Source: Doryteuthis pealeii (Eukaryota > Mollusca > Cephalopoda > Myopsida > Loliginidae). Taken from it: a stretch of DNA of 64,000 bases. The stretch's first letter is position 1. The number at the start of each line of letters is the position of its first letter. The DNA lies in the NCBI GenBank assembly GCA_023376005.1, contig CM042147.1, positions 117,272,540-117,336,539 on the forward strand, in the 5' to 3' direction. Under the pieces are notes generated by a model. That model searched no databases and was not told the origin of the DNA. It saw nothing but the letters and a program-made list of their open reading frames with translations. Positions 1-11,012 of this stretch are shown in pieces. A program made the translations under genes and the position numbers.

Positions 1-82
1 AAAAAACCTTCACAATAACAAAGAAATATATGAGAGCCTTTAAGCGGTGGGGTAATTTCATGTCAAATCATCCAAGCCATAT

Positions 83-425
83 AACCCACCCCCTTCAATT
101 TTTCTGAAATTTTGTCCAGGTTTGGATTATGTTAAAGTTAGACAACCCCCAAAATTTGAACTTCCAATTCCAAAAATTGGCGGAGTTATGTTCTTTATTA
201 GCTCTCCCAATTTTTTTTTTTTTTTGGGGGGGGGTCGCAAAAAATGGTGACTTTCTGTAATTTATTTTGTCTGTAGAATGAGTTCTAGAGCTTCCCTACT
301 CCTAAAAAATGGTTTATAAAGCAACTCCGCCAATTTTTGGAATTGGAAGCTCAAATTTTGGGGATTGTCTAACTTCAACATAGTCCACACCTGCAAAAAT
401 TTCAGAAAATTGAAGAGGGGTGGTG
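83..425. mobile_element. Foldback/MITE-like element P
   Basis: Two arms of about 100 bp (84-187 and 323-424) are imperfect reverse complements. Both contain the block CTCCGCCAATTTTTGGAATT or its complement, and the outer ends read ACCCACCCC and GGGGTGGT. The 135-bp centre has runs of T and G. No open frame and no clear target-site duplication were seen. This looks like a non-autonomous DNA element or an inverted dimer. Confidence 0.65.
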
Positions 426-469
426 ACAATTTTACTTTTTTTTTCTGGATGAGCGTAACTGATTTGAAT

Positions 470-605
470 TAAGAGTTTTCCTTCTACTAGATTAGCTGCT
501 TTACTCAGGTCAAATAACCCAATCTGTCCTATTATTTACGTATACATTAGGGTGAGAAAAGATGGATTAATGTCTTTCCCAATGACATTAACATGAAAGT
601 GAAAC
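470..605 (-). mobile_element. SINE-A fragment, degenerate
   Basis: Reads as the reverse complement of the SINE-A body: the blocks TTTTCCTTCT, CAATCTGTCCTA, TATTTACG and TCTTTCCCAATGACATTAA match better copies at 39535-39792 and 59127-59408. The tRNA-like head is missing or too decayed to recognise. Confidence 0.55.
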
Positions 606-2140
606 ACAATCAGCTTTGTCCAGTAATTGAACACTGGTTGCTGTGTCCATTTCTTAAGACGATAACCGTTAGGCTGAATGCCTCCACAATTTCTTTCGTA
701 AATATTCTAAATGATCAGGTTTTAATTATCATCCCTGTGCTGTTTATAGGGCAAAATAGAGGAGAATCCGACCAGCAGCACTTTAAAACTTTCAGAAATG
801 CTTAATCGTTGAAGGATAGCATATGGTATGTAGAGCATGAAAAATATACTGTTGATTAAAAACGAAAATAATTTTGATACACGATAGTAAAAGAGATAAA
901 GTGTACAAATAAAACATGGACGTCAAAAAATGCTAAGAGTACATTTGAGAATAAGGAAGAAAGAAAGAAAAGAAAAAAAAAAAAGAAAAAAAAAAGAAAA
1001 AAAAAAAAAAAAGAAAACAAAAGCAGACGTTTATAAAAGCAAAAATGATTTCCAAAGGAAAACTGAATAGAAAAATATGGAGTATATAATATATAAGAAA
1101 AATTTTTAAAAAAAGCTAAAAAAAAAAAAATCGAAGAATGAATTTAAAAAGAAATAGAAAGAAAAAAATAAAGAGCTTAAGCAAAAAGAATGAATATGGA
1201 AAAAGGAGAAAAGGAAAGTCCTGGGAAATTTAAGAGCAACAAGGAAAAGAAAACAACACAGAACGTTAGAATATTTATGCTTTATATTGAGTTGCTTTTT
1301 TAAAAAACAGTTTTAGTATTATTACATGAAGTCGCCATTTTATTATTATTCAAAATCGCCATTTTATCATTATTTGAAATCTGAGGCTACTTGATAATAA
1401 ACTGTTCAAGAATAGTTACATGTTATCTTAATGTTGTTGGCCAATTGTTTTCGTTTTGAAAAAAATAATTCAAGATAAATTAATAAAAGTGACATGAAAT
1501 GCTTTTCTAAGAATATTTTGAACACCGGAAGTGTTTTTCAATTCCTTCTCTTTATTTTGTGGATTTCATGAAAAAGGACGTTTTAGAAATTATTGAATGG
1601 TCAAAAGAAATAGGGCCAACGCCATCAGCAGAAAAAACAAAACAAAACAAAACAAAAAAAGAACAAGTACGAATTTTCTTCATGAAAACTGGAACGTATT
1701 ATTTAACACAAATCAGTTGGCTGAAGAAAGAAGTATTTAAAAAAAAAAGAAGGTTAAAATCAATGTTGAATTTGTGTGTCTAATAACAAACTGCTAAACA
1801 GAAACAAACCAAAATATTTACAATGAAAATATTTCTTTAATTCACGACAAAAGGTTTTTGAAAGTGAGAGGGAAATCGTCCATGTTGAACTGACCGACAA
1901 TATACAAATGGCTGATGAATTGGAAAGGATACAGCGAAATGTACTTTGAATTTTTTGTGGTATAAAAAAAAGGAAATGAAACATTAATTGAAATTAGCAA
2001 AGAAAAAGGATATAGAAAGAAAGAAAGAAAGAAAGAAAAAGTAGGCCAAGAGAAGGGTAACAATTTAAAGAAAAAAATTCGAAGACGAAAACAGAACATT
2101 GTTGAAAACCTTTTCATTAATATATTTAATCCATTGAAAT
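606..2140. other. A-rich, unassigned stretch
   Basis: Mostly purine-rich DNA with long A and AAAG runs at 950-1260 and 2010-2040. No transposon end, RNA gene or convincing exon was recognised. The small open frames here are what AT-rich sequence gives by chance. Confidence 0.5.
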
Positions 2141-2142
2141 AA

Positions 2143-2143
2143 T

Positions 2144-2200
<57 letters not shown>

Positions 2201-2341
2201 GGTAGGATGGATGGGTTTAGGATCCGATGATATGATGTAGATAGAAGGAAAGTGGGCAAGAAATGAAATAACTCAAAACAAATATTTCATACTTTGACTT
2301 GTTTTGAGTTGTTCATTTCTTGCCCACTTTCCTTCTATATA

Positions 2342-2394
<53 letters not shown>

Positions 2395-2397
2395 ATA
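2143..2397. repeat. TA-flanked palindrome
   Basis: Arms at about 2228-2280 and 2302-2352 are near-perfect reverse complements (they share GGAAAGTGGGCAAGAAATGA and its complement) around a 21-bp loop. Each arm continues outward into a TA microsatellite (2144-2197 and 2348-2397), so the whole block is one large foldback of about 250 bp. Confidence 0.75.
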
Positions 2398-2540
2398 CCA
2401 ACCCCTCCTCACGAAGCAGGATACGACACAAGTCAGAGTTTTCCTTCATCTAGACCGGTTACTATGCCCAGGTTAAAAAGCCCAATCTGACTTACTATTT
2501 ACCCATAGCTGGAAGAAGAATAGTTAAATTGATGCCATGG
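2398..2540 (-). mobile_element. SINE-A 3' half
   Basis: Reverse-strand SINE-A: CACGAAGCAGGATACGACAC (end region), TTTTCCTTCATCTAGACCGG, and TATTTACCCATAGCTGG. The 3' tail abuts the TA array ending at 2397, as in many other copies. The tRNA-like head is absent. Confidence 0.75.
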
Positions 2541-2578
2541 ACTGGTCAGCGAATAAAACTAGCAAAAGAAGACAAAAA

Positions 2579-2609
<31 letters not shown>

Positions 2610-2764
2610 CCAGAATACCAGTTTTATACCCTTATCCCTCGTAATAAAATTTCGAATATTGTGTGTAGGTCTCGATTGCAACTCTCTCTGATTTTCTTGT
2701 AAATAAAGTGTGGCAGGGGGTTAGTTTATGATGATTCGGACGCAGTAGTGCAATTAAGATCAAA

Positions 2765-2826
2765 TAACCAGTTGGATTCATGCCTTTTCCTAGGGTATTA
2801 GCGCTATCTGAAACGCAAACATGCAC
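2765..2826 (-). mobile_element. SINE-A internal fragment
   Basis: Short match to the reverse complement of the SINE-A middle: TTGGATTCATGCCTTTTCC, GGTATTAGCGCTAT, GAAACGCAAACA. Truncated on both sides. Confidence 0.6.
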
Positions 2827-2877
2827 GTTTGGTGCCTTATAGTTCATTTATAAGTAAAGTATAAGTGAACTATAAGG

Positions 2878-2913
<36 letters not shown>

Positions 2914-2921
2914 ATATATAT

Positions 2922-3212
2922 TGGCAGCATTTTTTCTTTTAAACATGTTTTGTTGAACTCAATGGACAATTCTTGTCGGACGAGTTTTTGTTTGATCCTC
3001 TCTAACTGTCTGGCTATCTTTTTAATATCCGGGTGGAATTGTTGAAACAATGGAAACATCTCACCAGTTCCACACCTGATGATGACACTAAGTTGTGCAG
3101 AAAGCGCTCGTGGTAAAAACTTTGGCAGATTCATACACAGTTAGAAAGGATCGACAAGAATTGTCGTCCGACAAGAATTGTCGCCCGACAAGAATTGTCC
3201 GTTGAGTTCAAC

Positions 3213-3217
<5 letters not shown>
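2922..3217 (+). mobile_element. Hammerhead-bearing element T
   Basis: A unit bounded by inverted copies of TTGAACTCAATGGACAATTC (2948-2984) and its complement (3182-3217). The right side carries three tandem copies of CGACAAGAATTGTCG (3151-3199), itself palindromic. A hammerhead motif lies inside at 3073-3112. The opposite strand has a 70-codon open frame (about 2930-3134) ending near EFNKTCLKEKMLP, faintly like the N-terminal region of Penelope-type proteins; this is a weak impression only. TA and CA arrays flank both sides. Confidence 0.5.
3073..3112 (+). ncRNA. Hammerhead ribozyme motif (T type)
   Basis: Conserved core CTGATGA at 3076-3082 and GAAA at 3100-3103. Stem II pairs TGACAC with GTGCA around a short loop, with one bulged A. 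Stem III is the palindrome AGCGCT (3103-3108), which would pair between two molecules. The predicted cleavage base is C3109, and stem I pairs CAC (3073-3075) with GTG (3110-3112). Short palindromic stem III is known from hammerheads of Penelope-like elements. Activity is inferred from pattern only. Confidence 0.6.
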
Positions 3218-3287
<70 letters not shown>

Positions 3288-3377
3288 GTCTAGCACATAG
3301 GTTTTAGGTTGCTTACAGCACCTGCACATTTGCCTACCATAGCTTAATTTAGTACAAGATCAAAAGTATGGGACACC

Positions 3378-3414
<37 letters not shown>

Positions 3415-3440
3415 TATATATATAATATATATATATATAC
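3217..3440. repeat. CA and TA microsatellites
   Basis: CA repeat at 3217-3252 runs into TA repeats at 3252-3287; a second TA array lies at 3379-3440. Between them, 3350-3378 holds a short SINE-L remnant (AAAAGTATGGGACACC). Confidence 0.85.
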
Positions 3441-3545
3441 ACCAGCCCCTCAGCATGAGCAGGATACAACACAAGATCAATTTCTTAAGCGGAGTTTAAC
3501 AGGTTTGAATCAGAGTTTTCCTTCTCCTAGACTGGCCACCTATCG
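3441..3545 (-). mobile_element. SINE-A 3' fragment
   Basis: Reverse-strand SINE-A end: GAGCAGGATACAACACAAG, TTCTTAAGCGGAGTTTAACA, TTTTCCTTCTCCTAGACTGG. It starts directly beside the TA array and breaks off at a SINE-L unit. Confidence 0.75.
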
Positions 3546-4080
3546 AACTCATTAACAATGGTTTACTGGCTGAGCTCGCTAACCATAACACCACGCGATG
3601 TACCTAGTTTGGCACAAGGCCAGAAGTATGAGCAACAAATTTCTCTTAAAAATGATCTGCAAACCTATCTTACAACGTGAGACGCCCTAAAATACTAAGC
3701 AAATATTATATTTGGCAAAGGCCATATGTATTGGGACCCCCAGTGAGGACAGAACTCACTATTCAATAATAATTTGATTTGCGAGATTAGCTTGCTCTGA
3801 CGAGGCACCCTATAGTTCACACATAGTTATTCAAAAGGCTTAGATGATACAAGGCGAAAAATATGGGACACCCAGTGAGAATCTAACTCACTGGTAATGG
3901 GCTGCTAGGTTATATAGTTAACCGTTACACCACGTAAAGTGTCCTAAAAATTAATGCAAATTTGGCACTAGGCCACAAGTATAGTGCCACCTAGAGAGTA
4001 TCGAACTTACTAATCAGTAATAATCGATCAGCGAGACTAGCTTCATACAATAGGGTGCCCTATCATCGACATATAAACAC
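3546..4080 (-). repeat. SINE-L tandem cluster
   Basis: Four diverged units of about 105-140 bp in the same orientation. Each has a tRNA-like segment on the reverse strand (B-box-like GAGTTCGATACTCACT, A-box-like GTGTAATGGTTA) followed by GGCCAGAAGTAT-like sequence at 3617, 3720, 3857 and 3979. A single forward copy lies at 43262-43375. The close spacing suggests head-to-tail arrangement of a short tRNA-derived retroposon. Confidence 0.6.
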
Positions 4081-4189
4081 ACAATCTGCATCCACGTTTG
4101 TATGTCTATGCAAGAGTGTGTAGAATATCTAATTACATGGACGAATAGAGTAATGAAAAAATCTGATTTTATGGTACACTAGGCAATAT

Positions 4190-4556
4190 GCATTATATGT
4201 AAATTATATGTAATATATGCAATATATGTAATTTTTATGTGATATATGCAATATATGTAAAATTATATGTAATATATGCAATATATGTAATTTATATGTA
4301 ATATATGCAATATATGTTGAATTATATGTAATATATGCAATATATGTAGAATTATATGTAATATATGCAATACATATAATTCATATGTAATATATGCAAT
4401 ACATGTAAAATTATATGTAATATATGCAATATATGTAAAATTATATGAATTATATGAAATATATGTAATTCATATGTAATATATGCAATATATGTAAAAT
4501 TATATATAATATATGCAATATATGTAATTTATATGTAATATATGCAATATATATAA
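4190..4556. repeat. ATGTAATATATGCAATAT minisatellite
   Basis: Roughly a dozen tandem copies of a 28-30 bp AT-rich unit reading ATATGTAATATATGCAATAT followed by ATGTAAAATT, with small changes between copies. Confidence 0.9.
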
Positions 4557-4705
4557 AATTCATTTTTTTCTTATAGAAATTCAAATGTATCCGTGAATTT
4601 TACAAAGGATCATTTTATGATATGATAATTATTGCAACGTTTGATAAGTTTACTTAAGAGCTATTGCGTAATAGTTCAATATGTAAAAAGTATAATAATC
4701 TTATT

Positions 4706-4710
<5 letters not shown>

Positions 4711-4787
<77 letters not shown>

Positions 4788-4800
4788 TCTTTTTTTTTCT
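4711..4800. repeat. CT/CA compound microsatellite
   Basis: About 30 CT dinucleotides, then CA dinucleotides and a T run. It makes a spurious serine/leucine-rich open frame. Confidence 0.95.
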
Positions 4801-5204
4801 TCCTTACTTCTTTACATCTTTTCCTTATGTTCGATAGAAATAGATTATCATTATCGCTTCCCCACACTATCCCTCGCTCTATCTTTCCTTTACTCATTTT
4901 CTTTCTTTCTTTCTTTCTTATTAGATTTCTTCTGTATCGCGCGTCCTTTTTCCTCCCTTTATTTCTTTATAATAAAAACGAAATGGTTCATTATTTAGCT
5001 GAGGTGACGACACTCATAGGAAATAAGAATTCCGTGGATAAGCGACACCAGATAATCCGGATTTACATTTATTTTGCGTTTCATCTTGGACGATTTGGAC
5101 GATTTCAACCAGAGGATGTGTTGAAGGATGATAACGGTCAGAAGATATAAATCTTTACCCCATTTTTAATTTTTTGTTTAATTTCACAATCAGGAAGTAT
5201 TGGC

Positions 5205-5412
5205 TTTGTTTTGTTTTGTTTTAATGGCATAAAACCTTCGTGGGTTGTTTAATGCTAAAGTCATCCATGTAGAAGAACGCTAGTGGAACTTCATAATCCA
5301 TAGCTGGGATGATGAGGCTATGAGTCCGAAAGTGAACACAATAGCGTGACTAGAGTTCGAACTCGCTTAATACGATGTCGTAGACTAGTACATTAGCCAC
5401 TACACAACTCAG
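5205..5412 (-). mobile_element. tRNA-like SINE with B-type tail
   Basis: On the reverse strand, 5412-5345 has an A-box-like TAGTGGCTAATG and a perfect palindromic B box GAGTTCGAACTC. It ends at 5219-5275 in a tail related to the B/LINE tail (GGCATAAAACC ... TTTAATGC) and a TTTTG run, which is the A-rich end when read on the reverse strand. Confidence 0.55.
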
Positions 5413-5473
5413 ATTCCACCCATGAAGTTGAATGTAAACAAGAAAATTCAAAGCTGCATGATATTTCATATAG

Positions 5474-5994
5474 GGTTAACATTGCAAATCGTCGTCAAAA
5501 TTAAAACGGAAAAATTTGGCTTGGGCATAGATTTTAATGAATTTAACTATTACTAAGGACACGATTTATCTTATTTTTTACTTAAATTTTAACCGTTTGT
5601 TGTGTTTTTAACCGTTTTTCCTTGGACGTTATTTTCTTACAGAGGGCTGCAAGAGAACTAATTTTTAAGGGAGATAAATATTTTCCGAGCATTTATTAAC
5701 ATAAAAAACACAGATTATTACACTTTTGGTCACCCTTACTTAAGAAAAGCACGTGTCGCCTGTAATATTGAAATAGAAAGTAGATTTTTTGTTTGTACAT
5801 GTTTATTAATTCTGACTAGTCTTATCATTCATCTGTTTTATTTTATCTATTATTTTCCTTAAATACAACTAACGGTTAAAATTCAAGTTAAAAATAACGT
5901 AAATCGTGTCCTTAGTAATGATTAAATTCATTAAAATCTATGCCCAAACCAAATTTTTCCGTTTTAATTTTGACGACGATTTGCAATTTTAACT
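5474..5994. mobile_element. MITE N (hAT-like)
   Basis: Long terminal inverted repeats of about 130 bp (5474-5612 and 5862-5994), e.g. GCAAATCGTCGTCAAAATTA at the left and its complement at the right. Flanks are TCATATAG (5466-5473) and TCACATAG (5995-6002), an 8-bp duplication with one change, as hAT elements make. No transposase remains. Confidence 0.7.
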
Positions 5995-6264
5995 TCACAT
6001 AGACAGACAGACAGACACATAGACACACGCAAACACATTTTGGTACTGTTTTTGCTTAGGTTTAGCTTTATTTGTATAGCTCTGCTAGTATGTTTATAAA
6101 TATGAAGACGTCGCATACTCAATATATTTATTTTCTCACCGGTGAATGTGCATTCCTTCAACCGTTAGAGGGCATGGAAATAGAAAATGGGGTTCTCCCC
6201 ACAGCAACGTGTTTTGTGCTAATTCTGTATTATGAGTTTGTTCACGGTGTCAAAAATGAAAGTA

Positions 6265-6757
6265 TCTTATTATAATGGAGATTCGGTGTCTGTAACCAAA
6301 ACTACGTCACAATATACTCAGGAATTGCGTAAATTTATCAATGAGTATTTAATTTATTGTCAAAATCATTAATGCATAGAATAGAATAAATCTTATTCAA
6401 TAATGATGCTCTCTATGAAAATCTGAGTTAGATTTGCCTCAAAACAGCCCATGTTATTAGTGCGTTGAAAATCCTGCAATGGGTATGATATATCACTAAG
6501 AAATAAAGGTTTACATAATATATTGTGTCGTTAATTTGCATACTGGCTTTAACAAAACCGAATTTAATAGACAATTACTTTGTGTTATTGATATCTAATA
6601 TTATTGTTTTATTCACCAACGTATTAAAATCGATACTATGAATGATTTTATATAGAGACCAATTAAAATATGATTAAAATAAGTGCAATCTTTTTAAATG
6701 CGTTCTTATTTAATTTCGTTAGTCTTTAAAACTCAAATAGGTGCATATTCTTGCTAG
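6265..6757 (+). mobile_element. Non-autonomous Helitron H, copy 1
   Basis: Starts A|TCTTATTATAATGGAGATT, the same start as the reverse-strand copies at 49046-49652 and 58554-59471, and ends TTGCTAG|T at 6757. A TC start, CTAG end and insertion between A and T are the Helitron signature. The middle (6325-6735) is about nine-tenths identical by eye to 61860-62265. There is no Rep/helicase coding sequence. Confidence 0.7.
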
Positions 6758-6811
6758 TTTAAATAAATTTACAATTTGAGCTTACTTATATTAAAACAAC
6801 AACAACAACAA

Positions 6812-6845
<34 letters not shown>

Positions 6846-6972
6846 TAGTATTTAAAATTCAAATAGGGTGCATAGTCTTGCTAGTTTAAATAAATTTACA
6901 ATTTCAGTTTACTTATATTAAAACAACAAAAACGACAACAACAACAAACACAACAACAACAACAACAACAAC
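6719..6972. repeat. Duplicated Helitron end plus CAA/CAG arrays
   Basis: The last ~50 bp of the Helitron and the flank after it occur twice in tandem (about 6719-6846 and 6847-6972), each followed by a CAA repeat; the first also has a CAG run (6819-6843). The CTTGCTAGTTTAAATAAATT block marks each copy. Confidence 0.8.
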
Positions 6973-7141
6973 AGCTGCAATGTTGCCCTGTATATTCTTT
7001 CTTTTTCTTGGTTCAAGTGATTTGAACTTGAACCCAAAGATTAAGACCAAAAAGATTACAATACAGAATCCAAAGATTAAAATCATAGATATCGTAAAAT
7101 CTATTGGACTACCTGTGATATCAAAATTAACAGGGGGTGTC

Positions 7142-7417
7142 CCGTGGCGTAGGCGTAGCATCTAACGTACAGGACTGTCACCTAACAAGAAGGTTCCTGA
7201 GTTCGGAAACAAGGTTCCCGAGTCCGAAAAGAAGGTTCCGATCCGAAAAAGAGGTTCCCGAGAGAAGGTTCCCGAGTCCGACAAGAAATACCTGAAGAAG
7301 GCTGGAGGGCACAATGGCCGAAACGTTGTACAAATAACAATGAAGATGAGGACAATAGTCCGAATAACGCAGATAATACTAATCATCAAGCCTCATCTCA
7401 AACATTCAGAGAAATAG
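7142..7417 (+). mobile_element. E element, forward monomer
   Basis: In order: a tRNA-like start (GTGGCGTAGGCGTAGCATC at 7144), about five copies of an AAGGTTCCCGAGTCCGA minisatellite (7186-7282), a hammerhead motif (7289-7330), the hairpin GGACAATAGTCC, then the conserved end ATTCAGAGAAAT. The minisatellite resembles a multiplied pol III B box (GGTTC..GAGTCC). A left target duplication was not found. Confidence 0.6.
7289..7330 (+). ncRNA. Hammerhead ribozyme motif (E type)
   Basis: Core CTGAAGA (7292-7298) and GAA (7320-7322). Stem II is GGCT with GGCC. Stem III is the 4-nt palindrome ACGT (7323-7326), the predicted cleavage base is T7327, and stem I pairs TAC (7289-7291) with GTA (7328-7330). 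Cleavage would need a dimer because stem III is so short. Confidence 0.6.
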
Positions 7418-7565
7418 TACCACTACCGTTCTTCTGCAAGAATGACTTTGGCAATTAAAAAAAACCCTCATGAACGTTGATATGCCATTAAACAAGGAAC
7501 CAAACAAAAAATGACAGAAATAGTTTTACTATTTTAAAATTTTACAATTGTATATTTATGATATA

Positions 7566-7605
7566 TTAGCAAAGCTACCCGGCGTTGATCGGGATTTAAA
7601 AAGTT
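7566..7605 (-). mobile_element. Helitron-like 3' end, second family
   Basis: On the reverse strand the sequence CCCGATCAACGCCGGG can form a hairpin and is followed by TAGCTTTGCTAA|T, matching the hairpin-plus-CTRR end of Helitrons. The matching start was not identified. Confidence 0.45.
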
Positions 7606-7689
7606 GAAAATAAATCTCATATCTATGCTTATATATTTTGTTTTACGCACGGCCTTGTCGAATACGAATAATTTTTAAACATATCTATT

Positions 7690-8250
7690 AGATCCAAAGA
7701 TGATACTCCAACAGGTGCTACTGGTCCGGGTCATAGTGGACCTGGGAGTAATAGTAATGAATGAGTACTTCCCACACTATATCTCCAGAAGTGGAGCCTC
7801 ATTATCAGATGCAGTTTAGGGTTCTACCCAGGACACCCCTTTTGGGTGGAGAGAGTCTTATCCCACTGCTAGGAATACAGAGTATTCTAAGGATAGTCCA
7901 CCAGACTTCTTAAGACTTGTTCTTGCACCCGGTCCTATTAAATACTAATATGGTTATGTGATATCAAGTAACTAGTAATAATAATCCTTAGTAGATTATT
8001 GAACAGTTCTATTTGACCCATAGATGGGGTCCATACAGGTACTACAACTCCGGGTCAGGGTGGACCTGGGAGTAATGATAATGAAGGTGTACTCCACACT
8101 CTCCATATCTGCAGAACTGGAGCCTCACTAACAGATACAGTTCAGTGTCATACCAGGTGCCCCCTTTTGCGGGTATATTATCCCTCTGCAGAGGAATACA
8201 ATCGATGTATCTTATGCCAGACTAACAGAGCCATAGATTCTGTAAACCTT
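7690..8250 (-). mobile_element. Two B fragments in tandem
   Basis: Two adjacent reverse-strand copies of the B middle and 5' part (7690-7945 and 8008-8250). Each contains GTGGACCTGGGAGTAAT and a CTGGAGCCTCA or GTGGAGCCTCA block, with the 5' end near CCTCTGCAGAGGAATACA. Both lack the shared 3' tail. Confidence 0.75.
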
Positions 8251-8406
8251 AGTGATATATAATACTCATAATATATATAACTACGAAATGCTAATTTGCA
8301 TTCTTCACTCCTTCCTAAATAGAAGCATCAATATCATCATGAATCGCTCTCACAATAGCAACCCAACGGTTTCATAGTTCGTCAAGGTATAATGATAAGC
8401 ATTAAG

Positions 8407-8965
8407 TTTGTTTGTTTATTTGTTTATTGATTTTAACGGCATATCAACCCATCTGGGGTTATGTCATGCCTAACGGTTAGGAAGTGATACTTATCGTGTA
8501 TTTATATTTATACTTTTTAGTAATTGCTTTTAACAATGTGTTAGCATTATTGGGGATTATGTTGTATGGTATTGATTAGTTTCATGTCTATATTCTATGG
8601 TATAATTTTATTTCCCTCAAAAAGAGAGAATATCCTCCATGTTGACGTTTTCAAACAGATCTTTTATATGTTTGCTTTAGAATAACGGTTTCTGATGTGA
8701 GCAAAAAAAACCTGCATTCCATGAATAAGTGTTTAACAGTCAAAGGTGTTTGACATGTTCCACATTGTGGTTGTTGTTCTTGTTTGAGTATATAGGAGTG
8801 CTTTAGTCTTGTATGACCAATGTGTAATCGGGACATAATGACTTGTTCCTTTCTAGACTTTCTTAAAGTTAGTCTCCAGTCTCCCAAAGTGGGTTTGATT
8901 AGGAAGAGTTTATTGTGGATGTTGTTATTCCAGTGTTTTTGCCATTTTGTATGAAGCATTAAGTT
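8407..8965 (-). mobile_element. I-clade-like LINE 3' end, copy 1
   Basis: Reverse strand. Codons for FLHTKWQKHWNNN through MECRFF (about 8960-8700) match the region after RNase H in I-type LINEs. A zinc-knuckle-like CGTCQTPLTVKHLFMEC (C-x2-C-x7-H-x4-C) is intact. The 3' UTR follows, ending in the GGCATATCAACCC/ATGCC hairpin and a TTTG-rich (CAAA) tail at 8407. Truncated at the 5' side. Role: retrotransposition machinery; this copy is dead. Confidence 0.8.
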
Positions 8966-9319
8966 GAGATCGAACCAGTATTAGTTTTTCTTACTTTCAA
9001 GTTTGACTTTTGTTAACAACTGACGTACCATTTTGTTAGTATGTAACTGTAACCAAGTTAAGCAACTCAATAACGAGATAAACAGGACTGCAGAGTGGTG
9101 ACGTCTTCGTCGTCATGAACAACCACATGTAGATGGGTATTTTCACTGCAATGTGTGTGACCGCATCCGCAAGTCCAGAATTGGACTAATGAGCCACCAG
9201 ACGGTCTACAACTGAAGATATGGAGTGACGTCATCGTCGTCTGCGATTGAATTTCCAAAAGAAAAGAAGAACTAATAAACAAGCAAAATGGCACATATAG
9301 CGAGATTCTATTAGATCAA

Positions 9320-9963
9320 TCTATCAATAAATGGAGATTTGGTCTCTATTTGTCTGTAACCGAAACTACTTTACTACTTTCGTCACATTGTTGCAATCAT
9401 TTTTTGAAAATTATTTTTTACTCTCGTCCTCTTTTCACTAACAAGAAGTTATGTAAAACGTTTACAAAAAATAAATACCTACCATTTTGTGTAAAATTTA
9501 TGTGTAAAATATTCAAAATAATTATTTTTAATGATAATGAAGAATTGGTCTCAATTTGTATGCAACCGAAACTATGTCACTGCTTACGTCACATTACCCA
9601 ATATCGCAATACATAGAATAAAGAACAGCCTTGTATTATATACACACAAAATTTGAGCATGCAAACTTAGACGGTCCTTATTGTTTTTTAAAACAAGTTT
9701 TGATAAATACATGCCCGGTATTATATATTTATATATATTTTGTTTTATTTTAATAGATATTTAAAGATATCAGAACTAAGATTCCATTTCAAATTGTTTT
9801 ATTTTTTATCTTTATTTTTTTTTTACTCCTTTAATAGATTTAATGATTTTACTTACTTATGGTACAAACTCTCTGGCATTGAATTTTTAACTCCCAATAT
9901 CAATATCCCAATATCTTTCAAGAATTAATTTTTAGATCGCCCGGAGTGCTTTTCTTTTGCTAG
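9320..9963 (+). mobile_element. Non-autonomous Helitron H, copy 2
   Basis: Starts A|TCTATCAATAAATGGAGATT and ends with the hairpin-like CGCCCGGAGTGC then TTTTGCTAG|T. A second head-like block (GGTCTCAATTTGTATGCAACC, from about 9545) lies inside, suggesting one copy recombined with another. AT-rich interior has no protein. Confidence 0.7.
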
Positions 9964-10148
9964 TATACTTAAAGCGTTTTTGACAATTTTGTTTTACCAA
10001 TTTTCAACTGAATGATGATTTTATTGGGTCTGTGGTAGGGCAGAAGTCATTTAAAATAATCTACATTCTAGAAATCATACAGACAACAATGAAACCAATT
10101 AGAATCCTTCATTCTTTCCTAAATAGGAGCATTAATATTATCAAGGAC

Positions 10149-10980
10149 CAGGTACCACCAAAATAGGTCACGACGTGATCAGTTTAGGCCATATTAAAGG
10201 AAGAAACGTAATATTTTTGAACTTTTTTTTTTAAATCTCGCAAAAAAGAAATAACGACTTAAAGAGTAGTTACAAAAAAAAAAACAACAAAAAAACAGTT
10301 AATTCAAAGATCAAATTATCCGATTGGGGAAAAATAACTCATCTTTATCGTGAAAAATAAGTAAAACAGTCAGTTTATTTACAACACGGTCAGTTTCTTT
10401 ATTGATATTTTTAGTAGAATTCTGTATTCATGGTTCTTTTACTAAAAAGCTCTCGTATTGAGACTTATAAAAATCTTTTGATATAATTATTTAGACTCTT
10501 ATTTTTATAGAAAAAAAAAGTAAAAATCGTTTTTTGTCGGTTCATGTTTTCATATTTCATAGAATAATATAGGTTGGGGTAGACCTCGTAAACAATATTC
10601 CCCCTAATATATTTTACAAAAAAGCTATTTCAGACATATTTTCACCAAAAGGTAAGTAATTATGGAAATTTTTGTGAAAATCGGACCATTAATTGATTTT
10701 TCATAGAATTAAAAAAAAAGCATCTAGTCATAACTTGTTTTTGGCTACGTTAAATTTCAATTGACTTAACGGTTCAAAAACAATTGTTTTTTCGTTTATA
10801 ATTTTTCATTATTTCGTAAGCTGAGAAAAAAATTTAAATCATCAGGAATTTTTTTTAATGCTTCTTCTTTCGAACGGACAAAAAAATTTGAAGATGAATA
10901 TTAACATTTATGCACATTTTATTGTGTTAAAATATAGGGGGGGGGGTAAGTTTCACACAGGGAAAAATTGGGGGTACCTG
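10149..10980. mobile_element. hAT-like DNA transposon, non-autonomous
   Basis: The ends are CAGGTACCACCAAAAT and the complement of CAGGTACCCCCAATTT, flanked by a perfect 8-bp duplication TCAAGGAC (10141-10148 and 10981-10988). The CAGG start and 8-bp duplication are hAT hallmarks. The 832-bp interior is AT-rich and has no transposase-like frame, so it must be mobilised in trans. Confidence 0.8.
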
Positions 10981-11012
10981 TCAAGGACCATAGGTTTTTA
11001 CGGATCGCCTGG

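Noticed and set aside
3000..4100. CRISPR-like direct repeats
   Set aside because: Repeats are diverged tRNA-derived units without unique spacers of constant length; the genome is eukaryotic.
4632..5150. 172-codon open frame
   Set aside because: Its length comes from the CT microsatellite (serine/leucine runs); no domain on either side.
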